From positions 53,245,000-53,308,999 of the forward strand of contig NC_080079.1 of NCBI RefSeq assembly GCF_949987535.1: a stretch of 64,000 bases of DNA, written 5' to 3'. This stretch comes from Balaenoptera acutorostrata (Eukaryota; Chordata; Mammalia; Artiodactyla; Balaenopteridae). Position 1 is the stretch's first letter, and every line of letters begins with the position of its first letter. Shown piece after piece: positions 35,213 through 46,456 of this stretch. A program made the position numbers and the translations under genes. The notes beneath the pieces were generated by a model, which did no database searches, had not been told where the DNA came from, and saw only the letters and a program-made list of their open reading frames with translations.

Positions 35213-37800
35213 GTGAGAATCACTTATTGCATGGTGTTCCCTTGCAATTGTGATAGGGAAAAGTATCTTCTAGATCCATAACTGAATATCAGGATCCAGG
35301 AATTATATTGATATGCTCTGGAAAATAGTCCACATTTAAAACAGGTAGCTACAGTTTTAGTCCCATCTGATAATGGTTTGTATTGTTATTCTTTATGACC
35401 CATCTCTTTTGTGGAACAACCTGTATCCTTACCTCCCAACTTTACAGTGGTGGAACACATTTCTGCAGGTCCCCTGGGATATGACTTTGAATTTGATATG
35501 TTATGGTCAAACGCTTCTATTTGGCCTTTACTTTACATGTCAAGAAACTAATTTGTGGGTTTTACTAGCAGTTGAGAATAGCCATTCCCAGTAAGTACTA
35601 CTCTGTACCTGACTTATGTATAGGATCCTACTGGTTCTATAATAACGTATATATAGAGGCTTTTAGAATGGAATAATAAAGGACAATAGATCCAGGTTCA
35701 TATTCTGAATGGTGGAAAGTAGTGCTATTAAGGGGCCCAGAGAATGAGTGTTGCCCCAGGTACTAGAGTTTAATAAATTCTGAAGAGTGTGAATATTTCC
35801 TTTTCCCCACTGCACAGTTATCCTGGAAAACGGCCACAGGCCCCTTTATGAGAGTCTGAGAGTAAGATTCAGAGTTCTTGCTGCTGATGTTGTTGGAGAA
35901 CCTTTTTCAAGATTACCCAGCCTCCTCTTTATTCAATAAACCCTGGGATTTTTTTTAAAAACTGGCTCAGATTAGGGTATTAGATCAAGGATTATGACTC
36001 TCTTTTGATTGCCCTAGGTTCATAAGACTTTTAATTTGTTTGTTTTGTTTTTGCCCTAGTTACATAAGGAACTTAGTAGGATGCCCATTTATTTGTCATT
36101 CCCCACAAAGGTCATTTCACAGCAGATCATTCTGATCCCTAATCCTGCATTTTTAACCCCTCTACTCCCCTGACTCTGGTAAACTACTGCCTGGCCTCGG
36201 CCATTCATGATTGTACTATTCCCACTGAAATTAGGAAACTGTTTCAGACACAGTAGCTCCTACCGGCATCCCTGACCTTGAGAGAAGAGCTTGGTTTGGA
36301 CAGGGGATTTTGCACATGTTAAATCCACTCCAATATTTATATCTCCCTAAGTCCCTGTAGTCCTTCTTTAATAGCACATTAAGAAATTGCTGGCATCTTA
36401 ACTTCAGTCAGTGCAGGCCTTTGCTGAACCCATATTGCAGTTAATCAACCAAGCAACCAATTAGAACTACTCCCTGCTGCTTGTGCTAACACACTGAATT
36501 CAGAGATGCTTCAAGGTACATAACAAATATATTAAACGGAATTTAAAGTTGTGCTAATTCTTCTTGGCCTGGCATTTTTGGAATCCATTCCTACACGTAT
36601 TTCTAGAATTTTGCAGGTAGTGATAAACAAAGCCCTTCAATTATTTTGGAGGATAAGTGTTCTCTCTTAGGTCTGACATGGCTACTGGCCCTTGGGGAAT
36701 GCTGACATCTGACTCTGTGTCTAGGTTTGCAAACACTGAAGGATATTAGGATGGAATGAGAAGACGGAGGGCATACAACAAGAAGCCATGAAAACAACTC
36801 CATGAGTGTGGATGTTTACAGGCCCTTTAGGAATGTCAGGAATAACTCATCAGACAGGGATGGCAAAGGGGCTTTGAGTCCTCTGGATTGATTGATACTG
36901 TACCACGTCCTAATTCTGATTTTTAGGATTCCACATTTTCCCAACTAAAATACTAATTTCCATGCAAAAGACCTGACAAAGTTTTAGATTTAACTGATAT
37001 TGTAATTTTCAACCCTCTTTTTGAAAACCTTAGTTTAATTTCAGCTCTTTCCGTCCTGTTAATGTTACTTTTGGAGTATACTCATAACAAGTCCCAAATT
37101 TTCAGTATGTGCCTTGAGTTGAGAATTATTTCTAGACTCTTCTCCTTTATAAACATATCTAATGCTTCTAATAATAACCATTCTGCCGCATAATATTTGA
37201 TTTTTTTAATGCCTCTCATACTGATCTGTGGCTATAGCTATTCAGTCTCCCCAAATTTTGCTTTCACTAGGCACTTTAATTTAAATGATCGTGGATATAA
37301 TACAATTAGCTGTTTCACCAATGTCTGCTATCAGATGGCAGAGCCTGATCCCTCATCCCCTTTAGGCTTATCATAGTGTTAAGTCCAAAAATGTCAGATA
37401 ATCTACTCAGACTTTGGATTTGGGATTTCAGGCTCACAGAAAATGCTGGCAATTAAGGAAAAAGAGCTGGCTTGGCTTCACTGGGATAAGGCTGTTTTTT
37501 CTAATACTTGGAAGATGACAGGGATTTGTGTACTGTTTGTATTTGAGACCCTGTCCCATTCACATGCCATGCTGGAGAGGTATCAGCATCTATGGGAGAA
37601 TGTGGCTGCCAGGGCTACTGCACAGGATACTGAGAGCCAATGGCTTTCAGGCCTCACTAGATGGCACTTGTTTGCAATTGGTGGGGAGGGTGGGAGTCAG
37701 AGGGGGAGTTGGGCAGGGGGACACCTGGCTCTGAATGAACCATGAAAGCTTGGACAATGAGTTTCTCCATGATAACCATGATGGGCATATAAGACTAGAG
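35213..37800 (+). other. Unassigned, probably old retroelement internal sequence
   Basis: About 2.6 kb without young repeats. It follows the possible LTR without a visible boundary and has a mid-length, decayed look typical of ERVL/MaLR-class internal DNA. Conceptual frames stay under 100 residues, so no gag or pol can be shown. Treat it as unclassified. Confidence 0.25.
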
Positions 37801-37815
37801 TCCCTGCTCTTATTT

Positions 37816-38123
37816 ATTTATTTATTTTTTAATAAATTTATTTATTTATTTATTTATTTTTAGCTGTGTTGGGTCTTCGTTTCTGTGGGAGGGCTTTCTC
37901 TAGTTGCGGCAAGTGGGGACCACTCTTCATCGCTGTGCGTAGGCCTCTCACTATCGCGGCCTCTCTTGTTGCGGAGCACAGGCTCCAGACGCGCAGGCTC
38001 AGTAGTTGTGGCTCACAGGCCTAGTTGCTCTGCGGCACGTGGGATCTTCCCAGACCAGGGCTTGAACCCGTGTCCCCTGCATTGGCAGGCAGATTCTCAA
38101 CCACTGCGCCACCAGGGAAGCCC
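37816..38123 (-). mobile_element. CHR-type SINE, long form
   Basis: Minus-strand copy with head 'gggcttccctggtggcgcagtggtt' at 38123 and an (AAAT)n-rich tail at 37816. The target duplication 'ccctgctcttattt' occurs at 37802-37815 and 38124-38137 exactly. Confidence 0.92.
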
Positions 38124-38137
38124 CCCTGCTCTTATTT

Positions 38138-38530
38138 TTATAGAATGAGGTAGCTGGTACCCCAAAGATCAATAATGATAGCATCAAATCATGAATTTAA
38201 GAATGAATAAAATCCTATAAATTTGCTTAATAATTATTTGCTGATTGATTAATTTTGTTACCTGCAGAAAGTAATAAGGGGCATAGTTTAAGAAAAACAT
38301 TTTGCTTAGGTTGATGTTAAAATGATTCCTTCAAAAAAAAAAAAAAAATGATTCCTTCAATTCAATTTGTGATTAGTTACAAGAATATAGCATTTCTTGG
38401 TGTCAAAAATTATAGGATTTACTTAAAAGGAGCTATTCTAAGATTCACTGGGTTTTTATTCTGTGAAGGGACCATGCTGTGCATTTGACATGCAGCATCT
38501 TTTTAAAAACAAAACAAAAATCCCCATGAA
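38138..38530. other. No feature recognised
   Basis: No gene. A short tandem echo 'aaaatgattccttca' occurs at 38320 and 38346 around an A run. Confidence 0.4.
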
Positions 38531-38539
38531 ATCTAGGGG

Positions 38540-39620
38540 TTGAGTTTAATTGTGTTACTGTATTTTTCAATTCTGTAATTTCCATTTGCTTTAAAATTTT
38601 TTCTAGTTCTTTGCTGAGATTTCTTTTTTCTATTTGTTCTGAGAGAATTCATAATTGATGATTGGAGCGTTTTTGTGATGGATGATTTAAAATCCTTGTC
38701 CTATAATTCATCAACGGAGTCATCTTGGTATTGGCAGCAGTTAACTGACTTCTCATTCAAGTTGTGATTTTCTTGGTTCTTTGTAGGATGAGCAAAATTT
38801 TTGATTGTGCCTTGAACACTTTGTCTATTGTGTTAGGAGACTCTTGGTCTTATTTATATCTTCTATTTTTGCATACAATCACCATGTTTAGTTTTAGCAT
38901 TCAGGTCCTGCGTATGTGCTCTGGTTCCAGGGGCAGTTTAATTTTCAGAATCTTTTGAGAGTATTTTGGTTTTTTTGGTTTATCTGCTGCCTATGGGGCT
39001 CCTACTGGTCCTGCTTGTGCTGTCTGAGGAGTGAAAGGAGTTTTCTGAAGCCCAGCTGCTAGGTGTCTCTTGTTGGAGGATGGGTGCAGAGTGAATCCCT
39101 CTACCTGTCCTCTCTTAGGTCTTTCCCCCATGCTGCTCAGGTGTCTCTAGACAGGTGAGGAGCAACTATAGAATGTATGGACCAAGAGGCTTACCACACC
39201 AGGCCACTTGTTATAGTTGGGATTCTTTAGTCTGATTCTGCCTGTTCACCTTGGTGTCTCTTTGAGGAAAAATGGAGTCCTCAGGATTGATGAAGAAGAG
39301 TGTTACTCCAGCTGCTTATTTTTGGTTGTGGTCCCAGTTGATCCCTTTTGCTGATGGTGTTGGGTTCACCTGTTGTCAAAGGGACTCCCGTCAGCCTCGG
39401 GGAGGAAGAGCCCATCTGGACTGATTTCTCTTGCTAGGTTGGAGGTCGTGAAATACAGCACTTGGGTTGCCTTCTTCTGATGTGTGTAGGTTGCAAGATG
39501 CCCTGCTGTTGTGCTGTTCTTTGAATCTTGGGGTCCCAAACAGCTTGCCTTCTTCTAAACTACCTATCACAGTTTTCCTTTGGTTATCGTTTGGATTATA
39601 CTAAGGCTTATAGTTTTGTT
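38540..39620 (-). mobile_element. Old L1 (L1M/HAL1-like) 5' region
   Basis: Plus-strand sequence reads as antisense L1 upstream sequence: 'tgatggatgatttaaaatccttgtcctataattcat' (38676-38711) and 'cattcaagttgtgattttcttggttctttgtagg' (38755-38788). The rest is decayed. No coding frame is left. Confidence 0.5.
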
Positions 39621-39684
39621 TAGCAGGGAGGTGCTGGAAGAGATGGGTTAATGTCCCATTGTCTGGACCTGAACTCCTGGGGTT

Positions 39685-39795
39685 AAGTTTATTATCACAG
39701 TGAGAAAATCTATGCAATTTCCCAAAGTCACTCAACTATATACAAAAGTGTCAGGATTCAAACCCAGGTCTGCCTAAATCCTAATTTTATGCTCT
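39685..39795 (-). mobile_element. MIR SINE fragment
   Basis: Antisense MIR core: 'gagaaaatctatgcaatttcccaaagtcactcaac' then 'caggattcaaacccaggtctgcc'. Confidence 0.65.
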
Positions 39796-40116
39796 TTCTT
39801 CTCTCCCCAAATGGCAATTTTTAGGGAGATATTAATGGAAAACATCCAGTAATTAATAGCAAAAATGTCTTTCCACTCAGCACCCACATTTACCAGTGGA
39901 TTCACTTTATTTAAATAGTGTTTGTGCCCTATTCCCCTACCCTGAGTGATAAATAGAGATTGAGTGACAGATGCAGACATGCTTCCTGGACAGAAAAATG
40001 CTATTTACCTGGACACTATTCACCAATGTAATCACCCTGTAGCTTTTCAACTGCTCCCTTTTCTATGCCTCTTTAGGTTGTAATCTGCTGCTACACAATT
40101 AACACCTTTTAAACTA

Positions 40117-40238
40117 GATGCCCTGGTGGTGCAGTGGTTAAGAATCTGCCTGCCAATGAAGGAGGCATGGGTTCGAACCCTGGTCCGGGAAGATCCCACA
40201 TGCTGCAGAGCAACTAAGCCCGTGCACCACAACTACTG
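40117..40238 (+). mobile_element. CHR-type SINE, 3' truncated
   Basis: Starts 'atgccctggtggtgcagtggttaag' and carries the B-box 'gggttcgaaccctgg' and 'ggaagatcccacatgctgcagagcaac'. It stops at 'caccacaactactg' without an A tail. The right flank has no duplication I can see, so it may have been cut by a later deletion. Confidence 0.8.
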
Positions 40239-40239
40239 T

Positions 40240-41010
40240 GAAGTGGGGAAACTTCTGTTCTTTCTACATCTGATCTGAAGTGAAAGAAAATTGATTACCA
40301 TCAAGGTGTTTGAGATTCCACTTGGCTATACAGAGCATAACACTGAATCTGATGTAGAACTGTTTAGTTCATTTACAGTGTTCTTTTTTGGAGTGATTAT
40401 ATATGAAACAAACAAAAGGATGCAAGTTATACTCAGAACAGAACTTTCTTCATCAATAGTTGTTCTCGGTAGGTTCATAGCTCCCATGTATCAGGCCATG
40501 GAAGGAATTAGTAAAATGGATCAGGATTAAGACAACCTTCAAGAACAGTCCTTTGGTAAGGTTAAATTAATCCTGCCATAATGGCCTCTTTATGTAACAC
40601 TGTGGGACATATAGCTGACTTCCTGGCTGAAAACTGAAAGGAAATGGAGTTTAAAACTAAAGCCTGTGAACAATGGATGGGTCTGCTGATGGAAGTAGCC
40701 CTGTGGTAATCCCCCTCTTTCTGTGAAAATCCTAACCGTAGGTAAAGGTGGGCAGTGATGGATTCTGTTATGGTATTCTGGGTCCCCCAGCTGGTCAAGA
40801 GCACCATCTCTTCAGGAACCTTTGCTTTGTTTGTTTCTGTGAAAGGCAGAATAAAAGTATTTTAGTTTGAGAAGGCAAAGCACATGGGTGAGTGAGCCCT
40901 GAACTTGGCTGTGCCCCAAGCAGGCATTTTCAGTACATAGTTGGACGAGTCTAGGGAGGACTCTTAGAAATTAATTGATAAGTAATATGGAAAGGATTTT
41001 CTCTATCTGA
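40240..41010. other. No feature recognised
   Basis: No gene or repeat could be supported. Confidence 0.4.
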
Positions 41011-41014
41011 TGGG

Positions 41015-41690
41015 TGCTAGATGTTACCCACTCCTTTGTATTTAGAAGATACTATGTTAGAAAGTGGAAAAATCCTACCTTGGTTCCCTCAGTTTGGAAT
41101 CCCCTTCCTTTGTTCTATACCCTTGAAAGGCTTTCATTCTTTTTTTTTTTTTTTTAAGAAACTACAATTATTTTTATTGAAAAATGTGAAAGTGAAATAT
41201 ATTTATTGCATTTTTTTAAACATCTTTATTGGAGTATAATTGCTGTACAATGGTGTGTTAGTTTCTGCTGTGTAATGAAGTGAATCAGCTACATGTATAT
41301 ATACATCCCCATATCAAAAGTCTTTTCATTCTTCAAGGTCCAGGACAAATGCCTCTCATGAGCTTTAGGGCCCAGCATTGTGTCTTGTTCAACTTCACAG
41401 AGCAGTGCTAACCTACTCTGGTGCACATATAGCAGCTGTCCCCAGATCATCCTTTAGATCTCAGCACTAGCCTTCCCTGACCTCCAGACCTGGTCCTCCT
41501 AGCAGACTCTTTCATTTTCCATCACGGGCTATGTCGTACTTTGTAAGTGCATGTTTATGTGATTGTTTCATGTGTATATGTTTCTCCTATAGTTAGTTCT
41601 GTTTTTTGCTTATTATGTCCCCATATATCCCCTGGTATATGATTTGCAGTAAAAACAAACAAATAAATATTTGTTGAATATTGAATTAAT
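41015..41690 (+). mobile_element. L2-like LINE 3' end, split by an L1 fragment
   Basis: Sense L2: 'ccctcagtttggaatccccttcctttgttc' before the insert and 'cttcaaggtccaggacaaatgcctctc', 'gccttccctgacctcc' and the end 'aataaatatttgttgaata' after it. The L1 piece lies at about 41142-41321. Confidence 0.7.
41142..41321 (-). mobile_element. L1 3' end fragment inserted in L2
   Basis: 'aaacatctttattggagtataattgctgtacaatggtgtgttagtttctgc' (41218-41268) is the antisense L1 terminus of the same subfamily as L1 copy 2. 'ctttcattctt' (41131-41141) and 'cttttcattctt' (41322-41333) look like the target duplication. About 60 bases between the T run and the L1 end are unexplained. Confidence 0.75.
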
Positions 41691-41699
41691 ACACTTTAA

Positions 41700-42595
41700 A
41701 ATCAAAGTGATTTAATTAGCAGGTTTTTAATAACAGTTCCTTACTGGGACAACTGCATTAGAGCCACAGCTGAATGAATAACCAAGGAATATTTATGGGA
41801 ACTCAAGTGAACTAAAACATTTGTATTTACTGCAGTGACCCTTGCCAGATGTAACTTTCTTGAATCTAGTATGCCGAAGAAAACAAAAGCCTAACTAGCC
41901 AAATTAATGGTAATGTGAATGTTCATTCTGATGACATTTTAGAAAGAGAGCCCTGTTGCTTTGTCAGATCCATAGCACCCTTCCCTTTTTTGGGCATCTC
42001 TATCATTAGGACATGTTTCACCGGGCTTTTGACTGAAGTTGATGAGAAGTTTTACTCACATTCTGGGAGGAGGAGAAGGGGACTAGTTTTTGTGGCAATG
42101 ACCACTCACCAGTCAATGTGTGGTGTGGAGAAAGTCAGAGCCATTTGTACCCATCTATTATTGAGTCTAGACATTCTTGTTTTATTTTATTTTATTTTTT
42201 AACTGGAATAATTTTTTTTGCAATAAAAATTAGTAACTTTGGCTTAACTCCAGGTGATACTGATAGCCATGCTCTGAGAGTTTTCTACTGGGGACATGTA
42301 TATGTGAACCCTGGGGCATCCATGGAGGTGGGAGGGATTCTGAAAGGATTTCCCCAACTCCTCTTCTCCTTCAGTGCCTGACTCTCCAAATTGAGGTTGT
42401 TTTTGGATGGAGTTTCATCAGGATTTCTCAGCTTTCTTCCTATGAGGATGAGCTACTTTATTGGAAAGGAGGATCATAAGTTTATTTTTTGCCTTTTTTT
42501 TTTTTTTAATTTTAGCCTGCAGTCTGGTAGTACTCATGCTACAGGAAACAAAATGTCATTGAAGTTTTTGGCTTTCAGGTGCACCTATTCTTTTT
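41700..42595. other. No feature recognised
   Basis: A 95-residue frame and others cross it without domains. No repeat is named. Confidence 0.4.
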
Positions 42596-42601
42596 GTTCC
42601 A

Positions 42602-43185
42602 TTAAAAAAAAAATAGACTTTATTTTGGCCTCACTGTGCAGCATGTGGGACCTTAGTTCCCCAACCAGGTATCGACCCCGTGCCCCCTGCAGTGGAAGCC
42701 CGGAGTCTAAACCACTGGACCGCCAGGGAAGTCCTGAAATAGACTTTATTTTTAAGAACAGGTTCAGGTTCACAGCAAAATTGAGGGGAAGGTACAGAGA
42801 TTTCCCATATACCCCCTGCCCCCACTCATGCGTAATAGCTTCCTCCATTATCATCCAGAGTGGTACATTTGTTACAATTGATGAACCTACATCGACACAA
42901 CATTATCCACTAAAGCCTGTAGTTTACATCAGGGTTGACTCTTGGTGTTGTACATTCTATGGGTTTGGACAAATTTGTGATGATATGTATCCACCCTCAT
43001 ATGTGGAGTAGTTTCACTGCCCTGAAAATACTCTGTGCTCCCTCATCCCTCCCACTCCCTTAACCTCTGTCAACTGTTGATCTTTTTACTGTCTCCATAG
43101 TTTTGTCTTTTCCAGAATGTCACATAGTTGCAATAACACAGTATGTTTACTTTTCAGGTTAACTTCTTTCACTTAGTATTATAGG
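42602..43185 (-). mobile_element. Old L1 (L1M-type) 3' fragment, split by a SINE
   Basis: Antisense 3'-UTR sequence: 'aacaggttcaggttcacagcaaaattgagggg' (42757-42788) and 'gtggtacatttgttacaattgatgaaccta' (42860-42889). The part left of the SINE is the short 'aaatagactttatttt' target copy. Confidence 0.7.
42627..42736 (-). mobile_element. CHR-type SINE, short form
   Basis: The head on the minus strand is 'aggacttccctggcggtccagtgg'. It ends 'gaggcca' next to the duplicated target. A 16-bp exact target duplication, 'aaatagactttatttt', lies at 42611-42626 and 42737-42752. Confidence 0.9.
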
Positions 43186-43576
43186 TGTGCCTTTTACTGC
43201 TTCAGCCTTTTCCCTATTTTCTTATTCCTGGGATGATTTCAATGGGAAGAGGGTTGAGGAGATGGAAGAGGAGCTAGATACCTATGGCAAATTTGCCATT
43301 TAAAAATATTTTTTAAACGTCTCTCCCCTTTTCTGGTTATCAAATAACTAGAATTTATTTTTTTAGTTTTGAACTTAACTTTAGAAATTATATTCTTTGC
43401 CATCCTTACCTTTCTAATTCCTAGGAGCCTCCAGGTTATTAGTAAATGTTTGAAAAGTTAGAATTTACTTATACTAGTTAATTATGAAATGATCAACTTA
43501 ATGAGCAAATATTTATTACTATTCCCATTTTATCAATATTTATCCCATAAGTAGTTCATGTGGATTGAAAGTAATA

Positions 43577-43646
43577 TTGGGTTGGCTGAAAAGTTCGTTC
43601 CATACACCTTATGAAAAAATCTGCACAAACTTTTTGTCCAACCCAA
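43577..43646. mobile_element. Mariner-type MITE
   Basis: The ends 'ttgggttggctgaaaagttcgtt' and, reverse complemented, 'ttgggttggacaaaaagtttgtg' form the mariner terminal repeats. They sit between two TA dinucleotides (43575-43576 and 43647-43648), the mariner target. The 70-bp element has almost no interior and no transposase. Confidence 0.9.
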
Positions 43647-43649
43647 TAT

Positions 43650-44880
43650 TATATTTGAAATTAATTTATAAACTCAAATTACAATCTAATACCAGTTCTT
43701 CAATAATTACTTCTAAATTAACAAATGAATGTACTCACTTTCCTGGAAAAATTATTTATTGCCCATTTTCTTTATTGGAAAACAAAAAGATATAATTAAT
43801 GGCAAACTACAAAGAAGGTGAATCAAAGCACAGAGGTTCACAGCCAACTGAGGGAACATAGGATTAAAAATCCCTAAATTCTGTTTTTCCATCACAAATG
43901 TCAATGATTACACCAGAGGCTGAAACATTGCCAGACCTCAGCAAAATTGTAAAGTGGATGAAATTTGTCTTCATCCTCATTTAGTACTCTAGTGAATTCC
44001 CTACTATTTTTTTTGTCTCACAGGCAAAAAGATTAGATATGTTTCCTTTTGTTAGTTTTTGGTTGAAATTGATAGAAATCAACTCTGTTTGGCTTGAGGA
44101 AAATAGGGGATGTTATGGGAAGCATCCTGGAGTGTCTTGTGTAATCACAACACAGCTGGATATTAAGTCATGAAGGAGGCATCAGGGCAGCTCTGGGAAC
44201 TTCAGCAGCAGAAGTTCGTAAACTTTCTATCCTGGCACTACCACAAGTGTGACTGACCTCACATGACATGGTGTCTGTGCTGTGTCAAGCTTGGGCTTCT
44301 GTAAGAGAAAGTCTCCAGATACCTGCTTGTTCTAGGGGAAAGGTCACGTGGCAGAGACACAGTCACCTGGGGCTTCCCCTTGTACCGAGTACCCTTTACA
44401 GAGTGTGGGAATGACCCAGGCAGCCACTCCAAGGGGTACCACTTCTCCATGGAGGAAAAGGGGTCTGCTAAAATTGATTACTTGTGGGCATAGGTTATAT
44501 TTGGAAAGTGTGTTACCATTTCTTTGGCACTATCACATTTGAAACACTAGGATATATTCTTTAGATTAATGGGAAAAAAATGGCAATCAAGTCACTGGTA
44601 ACGTTCATAGATATAGGGTACAGGAAGGGATTCTTTGGCCAAGAGAAACATAGGTGATAGAAGAGAGACATGATCATAAGAACCAATAAACGGAGTTAAA
44701 GCGGTCTTCCCTTGGTGCTACTTGATAAACCTCTTAGGATTCTCCTGTTCCTGAGAGTCTTGGGTAAAAGTAAAACATAAGATTTACTACTTGATCCTAG
44801 GCAATTAGGCAACCCTAGCCCAAGCCATCTGAGTAAGAGCGTCTCTGCTGTTGGAGAGGATGGTGATACGAATTTATACT
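43650..44880. other. No gene recognised
   Basis: No repeat named. Frames of 60-65 residues are unconvincing. Confidence 0.4.
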
Positions 44881-44883
44881 CTG

Positions 44884-45060
44884 TGAGCACTTACTCAAAC
44901 ACTATTCTAGGCCCTTCACTCATTCAATGTTCACAATTGCCCTATCAGGTAATACTATTATAGTCTCAGTTTTAACTCTGTGTAAAGCTGAAAGTGAGTT
45001 TCTAGCTGGTTTCACCGTTCAGCATGTGCATTCAAGTCCCAGGAGAAGCAAACAGTGGAA
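44884..45060 (-). mobile_element. MIR SINE
   Basis: Antisense MIR: 'gagcacttactcaaacactattctaggc', 'caatgttcacaattgccctatcaggtaatactatta', then a decayed core. Confidence 0.65.
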
Positions 45061-45424
45061 GAATGTATTACCATATCTCATCTACCTAGTCTGGAAAAGA
45101 CTTTGGCATCAGGATTTGTGGGTCAGGAGAATCAGTTTCCCACCCTAAGTTCACTCTGGAATACTCAGTACTTACTAAGATGTAAAATAAATGTTAAGGG
45201 ACTTTTCTATTAGATGTACATCTTTACCTGTATATCTGACAAAATTATTTGTTTTGTTTTTCAAGTAGTATTCCTAAGAATAAAGGAAATGGAGGAAAAT
45301 GGCACCAGAAATAGTCCACAAAATAATTGTAAGGGTTATACAGTATAAACATACCGTTTTATGTTCATATGATAATAGAATCTGTTGTCATAGAAATATA
45401 TAATGAAAATATAAAATCTGTTGA

Positions 45425-45515
45425 GTTTATAACACCCCTGTGAGTTTGGCAGGGTAAGGACTATTGGCCTCACTCACAGAGGAAGATCCCAGGATTGCTC
45501 AGCTGAAAGAAACAG
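45425..45515 (-). mobile_element. Possible MIR fragment
   Basis: 'aacacccctgtgagtttggcagggtaaggactattgg' resembles antisense MIR. Only a short part is recognisable. Confidence 0.4.
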
Positions 45516-45849
45516 GCCCCTTATTAGAAATGGCTCATTTAATTCCAAGTAAGACTAATGTATTAGTGACATTTAAGATTTCTTTTAAACAAGGCAACCC
45601 TCCCCCTCCCTGCCTAGGAGTTGCTAGAGAGGCCTAGTGGAGTGTTATAACTTTTCCCACTGCCCAGAGGTAACAAAGCCATTCTTCCTCCCCTGTCTCA
45701 GTGGAGGCCACACAGGAAGCAGTAAGGGACTCTCCTAACCCTCCCAAGGAGATATCAGTCCTGCCTAGAGGGGAGCCAGAACTCTCATCCCTGTCAACAC
45801 TAACAAGGAACCCCTCTCATTCTTGGGTGTCAGCAGATATGGTTCTTTT

Positions 45850-46415
45850 TACTGACTTGAAAAGTCAATAAAATAGACAAATCTCTAGCAAGAGTGACAA
45901 AAAAGAAAGGAGAGAAAAAACAAATTACCAATGTCAGAAATGACAAGAGATATCACTACAGTTCCTCCATATATCAAAAGGATAATTAAGGATTATTAGG
46001 AATAACTGTGCACACACAAATTTGGTATCTTAAATGAAATAGTCTAATTCCTCAGAAATACAGGTATCATAATCTATCCAATATAGAAAAATTAAAGAGC
46101 CCTATAAATATTAAGAAAATTGAGTTTGTAATGAAAAAAATTCCCCCAAAGAAATATCCAGAACTAGATGATTTCATTGATTATTCTACCAAATGTTTAA
46201 AGAAGAATTAACACCAATACTACACAACCTTTTCCAGAAAATAGAAGAGGAAGGAACACTTCCCAATTCATTTTATGAAGTTACTATTACCTTGATACCA
46301 AAATAGTACCAAAAAAACCCAAAAAACAAACCCCACAATGATCAATATGCCTCAAGAATACAGTCACAAAAATCTCTAACAAAATATTAGCAAATAGTGT
46401 ATATATATATATATA

Positions 46416-46456
<41 letters not shown>

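Noticed and set aside
46399..46453. CRISPR-like or regulatory repeat
   Set aside because: It is a plain TA dinucleotide microsatellite in an old L1. No CRISPR array exists in this animal DNA.
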